Source: BD1-7 clade bacterium
GTDB lineage: Bacteria > Pseudomonadota > Gammaproteobacteria > Pseudomonadales > DT-91
DNA: 64,000 nt
Assembly (NCBI GenBank): GCA_902705865.1
Contig: CACSIO010000061.1
Location: 126,251-190,250 of the forward strand
Direction: 5' to 3'
Shown: in pieces, positions 25,829-35,482 of the stretch
Layout of the letters: every line of letters begins with the position of its first letter
Numbering within the stretch: the first letter of the stretch is position 1
Translations under genes and position numbers: made by a program
The notes under the pieces: generated by a model
Told to the model about the DNA's origin: nothing
Databases searched by the model: none
Seen by the model: the letters and a program-made list of their open reading frames with translations, nothing else

Positions 25829-28216
25829 TTAAAGCACCTTAAACCAACGTTCAAGCTGATAACCGTCTCCATCGATCAAAATTAACTTGTGCCAACCAAT
25901 ACGAACGTCGATTGCCAGCTCATGGGCGTGGCGAGTTTTACCGATATAGGTGCGATCGAGGTGCCAAAATAGCGTTTTATTCGCACGATTATGACGTGCT
26001 TTAACGATCAGTTGAGCGCGTGTTCCATCGAGTTTAACCGGAAGAGCGATATTCGCTCCCTCAGTTGGATACTCAATTTCCATCAGTGCTTTATCAGCCA
26101 TTGAGGCAGGATTAAGGTTGCAATCTGATCGCATCGCCGGAGGCGGTGAAATATTGGTGGCGGTTTGCTGATAATAGAAATTTGCGATCGGCGGTAGCTG
26201 AAACACGCTGTGACGAGTCATGTTGAACGGAGACTCGCAGTGACCGTGAACCTGCATGCCATTTTCATCAACATGAACCTCGAAATGCCACGGCGACCGG
26301 CGTGTGAAATCAGTGTCTATTGGCCCCCAGGTTTCTACAGTTTTGCATCCGGCGTTAGCAAGATAGCCGTCAGCCTCACAAACACGGTACGATTTTAACG
26401 CGAAAGTTGGTTGAGGTGGCAACGCTGCTGCTGGCAGCGCTCGAAACACATCCAGCAGAACCGGCGCAGCGGTGCGTGTTCCGCTCAGTTGAATCCCTTC
26501 GCTACCGTTAGCATTGCCGGCCCAGATACCAACGGTGTAATCGTTGTTGCTGCCAATGGCCCAAGCATCGCGTAGTCCGTAGCTGGTGCCGGTTTTCCAG
26601 GCTATGGATGGGCTACTTGAAAATGCTCGCCAGTGGCGTTGAGTATCCGGGCGGTTTAGTTCGGCCATGGTTTGTAGTGTTAGCCACGCGGCTCCTTGGC
26701 GAATAACAAATGGAGATTCAGGCTTTGTAGTAATGGATGTTTCCCGCCGGTTTGGTTTTGTCTCGCCGGTTTCTTTCAATACAGAACCTGCTGACTGACG
26801 ACCAGCGGCGCTTTCGAGTAGGCCACTATAAACATGTGTTATTTCAAGTAGTGTAACTTCCGCACCGCCAAGAATCAGTGAAAGACCGTAGTCGTCAGCT
26901 CGGCGAAAGAGGGTGGTTAACCCCATGGATTCGAGATCTTGCTTGAATGCTTCAACCCCGTATTTCTGAAGCATACGCACACTGGGGACATTCAGAGATT
27001 GGCGTAATGTTTCAGCAGCACTGACCGCACCACGAAAGTGGTGATCATAATTCTCTGGTTGGTAGCCGCGATAGTTGGTTGGGATATCCAAGATCAATGA
27101 AGGCGGCAAGATATCACCTTGTTGCAGCATTAATGCGTATAGGAAAGGCTTAAATAAGCTGCCTGATGAACGCGGGCTGTTTGCGATATCCACGTATTTT
27201 GCATGATGCCGCAAATCCGACGCAGCTTGATTGCCAACGTAAGCAACAACTGATTGTGTTGTGTTATCGATGACCACAGCCGCAATATTGCTCGCGCCAT
27301 CTTCCGCTATACGTCGTACGTGAGATGCAGTGATAGTGGTGAGCTGTTGTTGTAAATCTGCTCTTAGTGTCGAACGGTGTTCACGGGTCTCAGGATTAAG
27401 CTGTTGCAGTTGAGTAAACCAATGTGGTGCCGCATTTGGCATCGGTGCCGGCGCCTTAGGCAGCGGTTCAAGCAAGGCGAGTTTCAATGTTTCGTGATCA
27501 AATACTTGCTGTTTTGAGAGTCGTCTGAGCAGATTGTCGCGTCGGTCTTTGAGTCGATCACGATTTTTGCCCAAGCGCAGATCACTGGGGTTTTTGGGGA
27601 GCACTGCAAGCAACGCCGCTTGCGCCCAGCTGATATCCGCAACAGGCACAGAAAAATAGCGCCATGTTGCCGAAGCAATACCCACAGTGTTACCGCCAAA
27701 TGGCGCTAAATTTGCGTATATCTGAAGGATTTCTTGTTTGTTGAATGTTGTTTCAAGTTTTAACGCCAGCGCGGCTTCACGAACTTTGTTCGGCAGGTTT
27801 CTTCGATGTTGAGGATTGAGCAGGCGTGCGAGTTGCATCGTTAAGGTGCTGGCACCGGAAACCACGCCATCATGTTGCCAATTGCGGACGCCAGCTCGAA
27901 TAACGGCAATTGGATCAACACCTAGATGCCAATAGAAACGGCGATCTTCAAACGCTAATAACGCCGTGATGTATTTATCGGGCAGTGCGTCAGCATGATG
28001 CAAACGCCATTGCCCATCGTTAGCGACTCGTGCGCCTAACAGCTTGCCATCAACATCTAGCATTACCGGGCTGACGGGAGGCTGAAGCCGAATATGGGGA
28101 ATCGGTTGCAGCGCGATATAAAAAATAACAGCAATCGCGGCTAGTAAGCCGCTCAACAGGCATGTAATTGAGCGGTTAGAAAGCCCTCGCAGTGATGAAA
28201 AACGTGACTCTTTCAT
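25829..28216 (-). CDS. pbpC: Penicillin-binding protein 1C (PbpC)
   Basis: A 795-aa bifunctional peptidoglycan synthase. One N-terminal helix (residues ~17-37) anchors it in the inner membrane. The glycosyltransferase 51 domain has FEDRRFYWHLGVD with the catalytic Glu and GASTLTMQLARL. The transpeptidase domain has SLFK (SxxK), SLN (SxN) and KTGTS. A beta-sandwich C-terminal domain (BiPBP_C) ends the protein. It is 56 bp downstream of the alpha-2-macroglobulin gene, the usual pbpC-yfhM pairing, in which periplasmic trapping of proteases may accompany cell-wall repair. Confidence 0.95.
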   Translation of the reverse strand: MKESRFSSLRGLSNRSITCLLSGLLAAIAVIFYIALQPIPHIRLQPPVSPVMLDVDGKLLGARVANDGQWRLHHADALPDKYITALLAFEDRRFYWHLGVDPIAVIRAGVRNWQHDGVVSGASTLTMQLARLLNPQHRRNLPNKVREAALALKLETTFNKQEILQIYANLAPFGGNTVGIASATWRYFSVPVADISWAQAALLAVLPKNPSDLRLGKNRDRLKDRRDNLLRRLSKQQVFDHETLKLALLEPLPKAPAPMPNAAPHWFTQLQQLNPETREHRSTLRADLQQQLTTITASHVRRIAEDGASNIAAVVIDNTTQSVVAYVGNQAASDLRHHAKYVDIANSPRSSGSLFKPFLYALMLQQGDILPPSLILDIPTNYRGYQPENYDHHFRGAVSAAETLRQSLNVPSVRMLQKYGVEAFKQDLESMGLTTLFRRADDYGLSLILGGAEVTLLEITHVYSGLLESAAGRQSAGSVLKETGETKPNRRETSITTKPESPFVIRQGAAWLTLQTMAELNRPDTQRHWRAFSSSPSIAWKTGTSYGLRDAWAIGSNNDYTVGIWAGNANGSEGIQLSGTRTAAPVLLDVFRALPAAALPPQPTFALKSYRVCEADGYLANAGCKTVETWGPIDTDFTRRSPWHFEVHVDENGMQVHGHCESPFNMTRHSVFQLPPIANFYYQQTATNISPPPAMRSDCNLNPASMADKALMEIEYPTEGANIALPVKLDGTRAQLIVKARHNRANKTLFWHLDRTYIGKTRHAHELAIDVRIGWHKLILIDGDGYQLERWFKVL

Positions 28217-28272
28217 GGATCAACAGCCACAGCCCTGCTGATCAACCTCCGCCAACTTGAACGAAAGCTGGA

Positions 28273-31200
28273 TCACTGGGTATTAGCTGATGTTGGCGAT
28301 TGTTTGGGCGTAGGGCGATCGACAACGGTTTCATCAATCACTTCAACCCATTGGCCCTTGGTAGCGGCCTTAATGTTGTCGTCATACATGGCACCTACTT
28401 GCCAGGTTGGCAAATAGAAGCGGCCTTTAAACGACGCGTTAATGTTGAAACTCAACGTGATAGAGCGACGAATAATGCGACGGTCAGAGCGACTATTGAG
28501 CAGGGAGAAATAGCTTAATACTCGGTCATCACGAATATCTTGGTAGGTCACACCATCAGGCATCTTGCTTTGATCGAGTCGGGAATCGCTGATCTGCCAG
28601 CCACTTGGCATGACAGTAATGAGCGCCAGGTCATTGTATTCCAGCGTGTTGTTTGTTGCGGTGACGGTGACGGTTGCGACGATATCAGTACCCTGTTGAA
28701 GGCGGCTAACATCGATTGGGTTGCCATTGCTGTCTGCAAAGGTAACCTCGAGTTTTAGATTGTCACTAATGGCTTTTTCGTTGCCGTTTGCCGGTACGCC
28801 CTGGTTAGTTAGGCTAACAAAAACCGGTGTCGTGCCGTCATTACGGAATTCAACATTTAACTGACCTGGTTGGCTAATGCCAATGCGTGCGAATGCACCA
28901 CTGAGGGCCGTTGTTTGCCACTGGCCATCATTAATGCGGTAGCTAACTGGTGCGTTTGCCTTGCCAAGATCCTCAGCAATTTCACCCAGCGCAATCAATG
29001 CAAATGCGCGTGATTGAGTGGAGTACCAGCGTTCTGGTTGCATGGCTTCTGCCATTTTCTGAGCGGATGTCAGTGCGGCGGTATGGTCGCCAGCGGCTTG
29101 CTGGGCAATGACGGTGATTGCCTGATTACGCAGAGATGACCCGTAGGTATAGGCTGCTTTCTCAGTAAAGCGACGCGGTGATTGAGCTTGCTTAATTAAT
29201 GCCTTTGCGGTGTCTTTGACGCCAGCGGTCGCGTAAGCGGCACCGAGCAGGGCCTGCGCGTAGCCCGGCGTTTTATTGGCAGATTGCTCCATTTTTGCCT
29301 TTAAACGGTTCATTGCTGCGAAATCAGGCTCACCGGCCAAAGCCAGTGCATATAGCGTGTAAGCGTCGGTGGCAAAGTAGTAAGCACGGCTGCCCGCGCC
29401 ACTAGCAATATCTCGTTGATTCGAAAGCCAACTAGCAAGCATTGCCTGAGGTACTACAAATCCCATTTTGCGTGCCTCAATCAGAAAATGGCCCGCATAG
29501 GTGTTAGCCCATGGATTGTAGCTGTTGCCCCAAGGCCAATAATCAAACGAGCCATCGGTATTTTGAAAACGATGAAGCTTTTCGATGGCTGCACGTACAT
29601 TTTCGCTGATCTCGCTTTTTTGCACATCCGAAAGCGGTGTTAAACGGCCTAAATAAAGCTGTGGAAAGGCCTTCGACGTGGTTTGCTCAATACAACCGTG
29701 GGGATAACCAATCAAATAAGTTAGCTGTTCCGTCAAATCAATATTCGGCAGTTGTGAAAATCCAATCTGAGAGATATTGGTACCAGCGATGCCGATCGGT
29801 GTGAGTTGTAAGGCAGTGGTTTGTTTAGCTTCCAGCCATTGGGATTGAACCTGAGTTTGTGGTTGGTTAGCGCTGCGGACGTCGATAAAGACAGTATCCG
29901 ATGCGGTTTCTTGGCCGGCGCCGTTGCCCGCTGTTGCTTTTACATCAAACCGAGCCTGACCGACATGATCAGCAACGTGATAGCGTAACTCGGCGATTTT
30001 ATCACCGGGTTCATTGAAGGTTATTTCGGCATTGGCAGTAACGGGTTTCAACAAGTTATTGGTTTCGCTGGTGACGTCAACACGGCGTACTTTTTCATCG
30101 TTTGCGAATACGGTAACCGGTACGTCGAGTGACTCTTGTGGGCCAAGTACACGTGGTAGAGTGGTTAATAAGGTGAGTGGCTGACTCACTGTGACAGACT
30201 GGCTGGCAGAACCATAGGCCGCCTGCTGTACTTCACCGCCGATTTTTAAGTTGTCGTGAGCTGCAACAACCATGATACGAACTGCACCCATATAGTTAGG
30301 GATGTCGATTTCATGGCTTGCCGTAGCGCCTGTTTCGAGTTCAAAAGGCCCGATAAAGCGAACAACGGGTGGGAACCTGCGTCGATGGCTTTGTGCTTCG
30401 TCATCTTCGCCACTGTCACTGCCGCCGATTTGAATGGCGGGGTAGAAGCGGCCTTGAACGGCGCTAGACACCCACTGGTAAAGATCCCAGGTTAAAACGC
30501 CAAGTTTCTCGCGACTAAAGAAAGTACCGTGAGGATCGGGCGTTTGATAGTTGGTGATGCTGAGTAAACCTTCATCAACGACAGCGAGTGTGTATGCCAT
30601 GCGACGATGACTTTTTTCGCCTATCTGTACCCGCAGAGTTTGGTTCGGGCGTACCGACTCTGGCGCTGTGATCTCCGGTTGTAAAAGGGCAAGCGGATCT
30701 TCTACGAGCAATGGCACGATACCGTACATACGCACGGGGCGATCGTTTTGTTTATTGTCTAACGCTTGGATTAATGTCAAATGTGCATAAACATTGGGAG
30801 CCATGTCAGCGGTGAGGGCGACATCAATATGATTCGTGCTGTCGGGTGTTACCCACCGTTGATCAATAACGCGACTGGCAGTTTCGAGAGTGAGTAACCA
30901 GCGATACTGAGTTGTTGATGTATCGTTAGGCGCCGCTGTCGGTGAAGTCGCTGCTGGTGCGATTTCTGGTACTTTGATACGTGCGGTCTCGCCGGCCACC
31001 CAGGTGGATTTTTCAGTGGTTAGCGTTAGGAATTCTGCGCCATTTTCATTGGCGGCATTGGAGCTCCAGCCAATATAGGCGATTTTTCCACTGCAATGGC
31101 CGGAAGTATTATCACAGACACGTATGAGGTAACGTCCCCAGCCGAAATCAGCGCCACGTAGTTGCCAGTTTGCATGACCATCGTTGTTGGTTGTGAGCTT

Positions 31201-34068
31201 TTTATTTGCCATTACTTGGCTATGGCGGCCACTGATATAACGGCTTAAATCGTTATCGGCAGAATCCCACCACCAAGACCATCCCAGTTTGTACACAGTA
31301 AGGTCAAGGTTTTGGCCGGATGTCGGCTCGCCTGACGGAGTGAGTGTGACAAAATCAACTTCGAGAGTATCGTCGCGGCCAATCGCGCCACCCCAGCCTG
31401 AGCCGTTAGGCACATTGATGCCCACCCAGTTGTCATAGGGTAGGTAATTGACGGTTTGATATTGTGTCGAGAACGCACCGCTATTCTCAAAGACGCGTGT
31501 TGTAAACGTCAAAGCCAGTGCGCCTGGCGCATTGTTGCTTAGGTTCGGGAGTTGAGCGGTGGCATCACCTTTGGCATCGAGTTTTCCGTTGAATATTTCT
31601 TGCGGCCGGGTTTTCAATGTACGTGCCGGGTCGTCAAACAAATATTGGGAAAACCCGGTAAAGCGAGTTTTCGTCGCATTCGCTACCAATTTGATGTCGG
31701 CTTTGAGGTTCTTTGCCGTCGCACCGTTGAGCCAGCTTGCACTGAGCGAAACGTCTGTGGGTTGTTTGCTAGCAATGATTGGCGTTTCGGAGAATTCCAA
31801 CGCCATCTTTAGCCGATTAGGCACGATAGTTTCGACTGGAATGACCTTCGAGAAATAGTTGCCGCCATAACGAATGACTGCTCGCCAGTTGCCTGTTGGT
31901 GCGGATTCAGCGGTTTTTAAGGTAAACGCATAAATGCCGCCGACCGGACGGGCTTGTGTTTGCTGGGCAACTTTAGTGCCTTTTGGATCGAAGAAATCGA
32001 CTGTCAGAGGGTGTGACGGATCGAAGCGACCGGATTTATCTTCAACGATAAAATTCAGGTGAATAGCATCGCCAGGACGCCATACACCGCGTTCTGCATA
32101 GAAAAACCCCTTGATGGTGCCGCTAACGGCCTTACCGCCGACATCAAAATTATTGGTCGAAAGCGCGTCGTTGCGATTAACCCTTAAAAACCCGAGGGTT
32201 TTGCCGCTCTCAACGATCATGTATGCGGGTGGCTGTGCGGGTGTAATGTTGGCAAAGCCTTCTGCATTAGTTTGTGTTTCGCCGATTTGTTGATTCTGAT
32301 TGTCGTATAAAACCACCGATGCCTTATCGATAGGGTCACTGGTTTTCAGGTTGGTAATGGTGATGCGCATGCTGTGATCAGCGGCCATTTTGGCAATGAT
32401 GCCAAGATCTGACGGTAGGAAATAACGCACAGATTTTGCGAGACCATCGTTATTGGCTTGATAGTACGCGTTTTTGCAGGGGTCTCGGCGATCGCGCCAA
32501 TTGTAGTAGCCCTGAGACTCATAGTATTTGCTCACCCAGCTTGGCTGATTGTCGTTGTCGGTTTGCCAATCCGGTGTTGGTAGTGCATCGGATATCGGTG
32601 CTGCATCACTGTTGCACGTCAATGTGGTATTGCCTGCGTCGATACTCAGCTGTAGAGCGATCACATCATTGTTGCCGTCTTTGGCTAAATCCATTAGCTC
32701 GAGCTGAAAGGTTTTCCATTGGTCGTTGGCAGGTTCCGGCAAACTATAGGTTTTACGCCACAGGGTGACTGTGCTGTTATTGTCGAGATAGCTACGATCA
32801 ATGCTGTTGTAACGCAAAAAATCACCGAGGTTGTTACGTGGCAATTTGTATGCAGTAATTTGCACGGAATCGACATTGACCGCCTTAATCGGAATACGAT
32901 TACTGCCCGATGGCAGAATGTAGGTGTTATCAGCGAATTTAACGCCCGGCAGGTGGGTTAGGAATGTCAGTGTTTTTTCAACATTGTCACTTAGTCGTTT
33001 ATTGTTTGCTGCCTTGATGCCGGATTCCAGTGTGAGTGTGACATCGCCCGACAGTGCTTTGGTGGGATAAACCTTCAGTTCGTTTCCGTTGATGCGGGTG
33101 CGCTGCGGTTCTTTGCCGTTTATGCTAACAAGGCCATTCAGTGACTGATTTGCCAACGGTTGGGAAAAACGAACAACAATCTCTTGTTTGCCTTCCTGAC
33201 GGGCAACAATCGAGAGCACATCGAATGCCATCTTTGCCGGAATCAGGATAGTGGTGGCTCCCTGTTTATCGACATTCAGCTCTTTGCCGTTCCAACTGAG
33301 CAGTACGTTGGTCTCCTTTCTACCTTGCTGGATACCCTTGATAGTAAAGGCCCATTTGAGTGGGGAGGTTTGCTCAAAATTGATAGTTACGGGTTGTTTA
33401 TCGATGCGGGCGTTCAGGACTTTGCGAATGGTTTCTTCAGCCACTGCGTCATTTAATTCAAGGGTTCCGTTGATTTCCGCTTGGCCACTGTTGTCGATGG
33501 TGACGCCCGCGGTCTGCACACTGAAATCTTGCCGGTAGGGCTCGATGGTAAACGCCATTGGGGTCAGTGACGGATCGACGCCGGCAAGGCTTGCAGGCTC
33601 TAGTTGCAAGGTATATTGCGTTGCCGGCTGTAGTGGTTGGTGAAATTGTATTTGCAGCTGATTGTCGGCGCTGAAATAAACATCTGCCGGGACTTTTGGC
33701 ATTATCGATAATGCGCCATCAATCGGTTGATTGAGTGCATTCTCGCCACGTAAATTTTGTGAAAAACCAATATTAACGGGCCCCACGGCGCTGACCCAGC
33801 GGGCAGGTGGTTTGTCGATCACCTGATCCCAAGCAGTGAGTGTGGGTGCTTCAGTTGCCGGGCTGATGATCACTGATGATGGCGTATTCTGTGCGGGAGT
33901 TGCCGCTTGCTCATCTGATGGCGAATGTGCGTTGTCGACTCGGCTGTTGCTGTTGCCGGCTTGATCGGAACAAGCAACTACCATGCTGAGCATTGCTAAC
34001 ACGGTCAAGATGCGAATGGGGTGGCCGGAGGTTTTTGTCGTTTTCAACAGAGGTTCCATGTTCAACAT
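28273..34068 (-). CDS. yfhM: Bacterial alpha-2-macroglobulin lipoprotein (YfhM type)
   Basis: About 1931 aa. A signal peptide ends in a lipobox (MVVAC, Cys33), so it is a periplasmic lipoprotein. MG-type beta domains fill the first ~1100 residues; a conserved A2M block includes FIGPFELETGATASHEIDIP; the thioester domain contains YPHGCIEQ (Cys1459-Ile-Glu-Gln), so a protease-trapping thioester can form. Helical repeats with KMEQSANKTPGYAQALLGA belong to the thioester domain. A C-terminal receptor-like beta domain ends it. The frame opens at 34086, but AAGGAC precedes the ATG at 34068. It is expected to trap proteases in the periplasm next to PbpC. Confidence 0.93.
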   Translation of the reverse strand: MLNMEPLLKTTKTSGHPIRILTVLAMLSMVVACSDQAGNSNSRVDNAHSPSDEQAATPAQNTPSSVIISPATEAPTLTAWDQVIDKPPARWVSAVGPVNIGFSQNLRGENALNQPIDGALSIMPKVPADVYFSADNQLQIQFHQPLQPATQYTLQLEPASLAGVDPSLTPMAFTIEPYRQDFSVQTAGVTIDNSGQAEINGTLELNDAVAEETIRKVLNARIDKQPVTINFEQTSPLKWAFTIKGIQQGRKETNVLLSWNGKELNVDKQGATTILIPAKMAFDVLSIVARQEGKQEIVVRFSQPLANQSLNGLVSINGKEPQRTRINGNELKVYPTKALSGDVTLTLESGIKAANNKRLSDNVEKTLTFLTHLPGVKFADNTYILPSGSNRIPIKAVNVDSVQITAYKLPRNNLGDFLRYNSIDRSYLDNNSTVTLWRKTYSLPEPANDQWKTFQLELMDLAKDGNNDVIALQLSIDAGNTTLTCNSDAAPISDALPTPDWQTDNDNQPSWVSKYYESQGYYNWRDRRDPCKNAYYQANNDGLAKSVRYFLPSDLGIIAKMAADHSMRITITNLKTSDPIDKASVVLYDNQNQQIGETQTNAEGFANITPAQPPAYMIVESGKTLGFLRVNRNDALSTNNFDVGGKAVSGTIKGFFYAERGVWRPGDAIHLNFIVEDKSGRFDPSHPLTVDFFDPKGTKVAQQTQARPVGGIYAFTLKTAESAPTGNWRAVIRYGGNYFSKVIPVETIVPNRLKMALEFSETPIIASKQPTDVSLSASWLNGATAKNLKADIKLVANATKTRFTGFSQYLFDDPARTLKTRPQEIFNGKLDAKGDATAQLPNLSNNAPGALALTFTTRVFENSGAFSTQYQTVNYLPYDNWVGINVPNGSGWGGAIGRDDTLEVDFVTLTPSGEPTSGQNLDLTVYKLGWSWWWDSADNDLSRYISGRHSQVMANKKLTTNNDGHANWQLRGADFGWGRYLIRVCDNTSGHCSGKIAYIGWSSNAANENGAEFLTLTTEKSTWVAGETARIKVPEIAPAATSPTAAPNDTSTTQYRWLLTLETASRVIDQRWVTPDSTNHIDVALTADMAPNVYAHLTLIQALDNKQNDRPVRMYGIVPLLVEDPLALLQPEITAPESVRPNQTLRVQIGEKSHRRMAYTLAVVDEGLLSITNYQTPDPHGTFFSREKLGVLTWDLYQWVSSAVQGRFYPAIQIGGSDSGEDDEAQSHRRRFPPVVRFIGPFELETGATASHEIDIPNYMGAVRIMVVAAHDNLKIGGEVQQAAYGSASQSVTVSQPLTLLTTLPRVLGPQESLDVPVTVFANDEKVRRVDVTSETNNLLKPVTANAEITFNEPGDKIAELRYHVADHVGQARFDVKATAGNGAGQETASDTVFIDVRSANQPQTQVQSQWLEAKQTTALQLTPIGIAGTNISQIGFSQLPNIDLTEQLTYLIGYPHGCIEQTTSKAFPQLYLGRLTPLSDVQKSEISENVRAAIEKLHRFQNTDGSFDYWPWGNSYNPWANTYAGHFLIEARKMGFVVPQAMLASWLSNQRDIASGAGSRAYYFATDAYTLYALALAGEPDFAAMNRLKAKMEQSANKTPGYAQALLGAAYATAGVKDTAKALIKQAQSPRRFTEKAAYTYGSSLRNQAITVIAQQAAGDHTAALTSAQKMAEAMQPERWYSTQSRAFALIALGEIAEDLGKANAPVSYRINDGQWQTTALSGAFARIGISQPGQLNVEFRNDGTTPVFVSLTNQGVPANGNEKAISDNLKLEVTFADSNGNPIDVSRLQQGTDIVATVTVTATNNTLEYNDLALITVMPSGWQISDSRLDQSKMPDGVTYQDIRDDRVLSYFSLLNSRSDRRIIRRSITLSFNINASFKGRFYLPTWQVGAMYDDNIKAATKGQWVEVIDETVVDRPTPKQSPTSANTQ

Positions 34069-34291
34069 AATGTCCTTGAATCGCATTGGCTTATCGTTGT
34101 CGCTGAATATTGGTCAATTCGTTATACGCCAGTGATTGATGATGAAACATCAACGTATAGATATCCGGCTATTGTAGCGGAGAAGACAAAGAGGGTATGT
34201 GCGTTTTTCGCATTTAGTGCAATGCATCGCAGAGGATCTTGCACCGATGTAGGCAACGATATAGATGGAGGATGCCTTGCTAATAGGCGCG

Positions 34292-34777
34292 TTAGATGGA
34301 GAGTTGCCGCAGTTGTGTTGATGGTGAGGACATTTGCCAATGGTGATCGAAGATATCGACCTGGTTAATGGTATTTACCGCATCAGTCAGAGAAGATAAT
34401 GCAGTCGTCTTGCTATCAACCGGTGCTAGCATCAAACCTCGGCGGTCAATTAATATCATTGAGTCGCGTTCGATATCGGGCTCATCGTAATAGGTACGAA
34501 ACTGAATTTTATCGTTAAGTCGTCGAGATAATTCGAGTATTCGATGGCCGCGCGAAAGGATTCTACCCGGATCGTCGACCATGATATGAACTGCTGCAGC
34601 GCGTGAACTGCGCGCAAATGTTGATAGGCAGTCGGCGAATTCGCGGGTATCAAATAACTCCGGGTCCAATGCGCCCGAACGTATCCGAATGGTTCGTGTT
34701 GCCTGGCCAACAAGCTCAACCAGTTTTTCGATACGTTGCTCTGGGGTATCTAGGCTGACAGTGTTTTCTAGGCGCAT
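34292..34777 (-). CDS. DUF7931-like / PLD-fold-like protein
   Basis: A 161-aa protein. It reads as a phospholipase-D-like alpha/beta half-domain: TRTIRIRSGALDPELFD, then VHIMVDDPGRI and RDSMILIDRRGLML. The HKD motif is absent, so catalysis of the PLD type is not expected. In many pseudomonad-like bacteria a similar protein sits next to a GNAT acetyltransferase, as here (GNAT 215 bp upstream on the same strand). Role unknown; a nucleic acid- or small-ligand-binding partner of the GNAT is a guess. No strong ribosome site is visible before the ATG at 34777. Confidence 0.6.
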   Translation of the reverse strand: MRLENTVSLDTPEQRIEKLVELVGQATRTIRIRSGALDPELFDTREFADCLSTFARSSRAAAVHIMVDDPGRILSRGHRILELSRRLNDKIQFRTYYDEPDIERDSMILIDRRGLMLAPVDSKTTALSSLTDAVNTINQVDIFDHHWQMSSPSTQLRQLSI

Positions 34778-34883
34778 TGAATAGGTCCGACGTTTACAAG
34801 GTGTGTACTAAACCTAACGTTTTTGTTGATTTTCGGCAATATATGAGGCAATGATTGGTATAAATTATTTGGGACGTACACTT

Positions 34884-34948
34884 CACCATGCGAGAAACCT
34901 CATGGGAGGGGCTTCGTTGGCTGAAGCAGAGGGCCATTTCTCGCAGTG
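34884..34948. ncRNA. Nested inverted repeat, possible structured RNA
   Basis: A strong hairpin in the 214-bp gap between the GNAT stop and the DUF7931-like start. Outer stem TGCGAGAAA (34889-34897) / TTTCTCGCA (34937-34945), perfect over 9 bp and extendable by CAC/GTG across a 2-nt bulge; CCTC (34898-34901) pairs with GAGG (34929-34932); apical GCTTC (34911-34915) / GAAGC (34923-34927) encloses a 7-nt loop. No U-run follows on either strand, so it is not an obvious terminator. It could be a leader element of the downstream minus-strand gene or a small RNA. Confidence 0.4.
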
Positions 34949-34991
34949 TCTACGAGGCGGCAGTACCTATAAAAAAGGAAGCGGAAAAACG

Positions 34992-35456
34992 TTAAACTGC
35001 GGCGACAGGCTCTAGCCGCATTTGCATCGGAATGTGCGGAATATCTGTGCCATCTTCAATAAACTCGTCACCGCATTGGCTGAAGCCAGTGTTCTCATAC
35101 AACTTGCGAACATAAGTTTGTGCGTCCAACTCAAGGCGGGTCAGTGATTGGGCACTGGCGTAGGCAATAACGTCGGTCATCAATAGTGATGCCAAGCCGG
35201 CTCCGCGAAATGCATCTAAAACCGCCATACGCCCAATTCGACCGACGTCATGATCGATTTTCAGGCGTGCGCAGCCTGCCGGTGCATCGTCAACGAAGAC
35301 AATAAAGTGAGTTGCTGATGCGTCGAATTCGTCCCACTCCAGATCCGGGTGGATGTTTTGCTCTTCAACAAAAACAGCCGTCCGAATCTTGTGCAGCACC
35401 TCACTGTGGATTTGCCAGTTGGTGTGAATCACTTTGATGGCGGGGGTGATTGTCAT
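34992..35456 (-). CDS. GNAT N-acetyltransferase (ElaA/YjcF-like)
   Basis: A 154-aa GNAT. VFVEEQNIHPDLEWDEFD and HFIVFVDDAPAGCARL are typical of the ElaA/YjcF group; the acetyl-CoA loop is GRMAVLDAFRGAGLASLL (Q/RxxGxG/A form), and LDAQTYVRKLYENTGF closes the fold. The frame extends upstream into roxA, but the ATG at 35456 has GAGG 6 bp before it and lies 26 bp after the roxA stop. The acceptor is probably a small amine or a protein; it is not known. Confidence 0.85.
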   Translation of the reverse strand: MTITPAIKVIHTNWQIHSEVLHKIRTAVFVEEQNIHPDLEWDEFDASATHFIVFVDDAPAGCARLKIDHDVGRIGRMAVLDAFRGAGLASLLMTDVIAYASAQSLTRLELDAQTYVRKLYENTGFSQCGDEFIEDGTDIPHIPMQMRLEPVAAV

Positions 35457-35482
35457 CAGCAGCCTCAAACTCGTTCGAAAGA

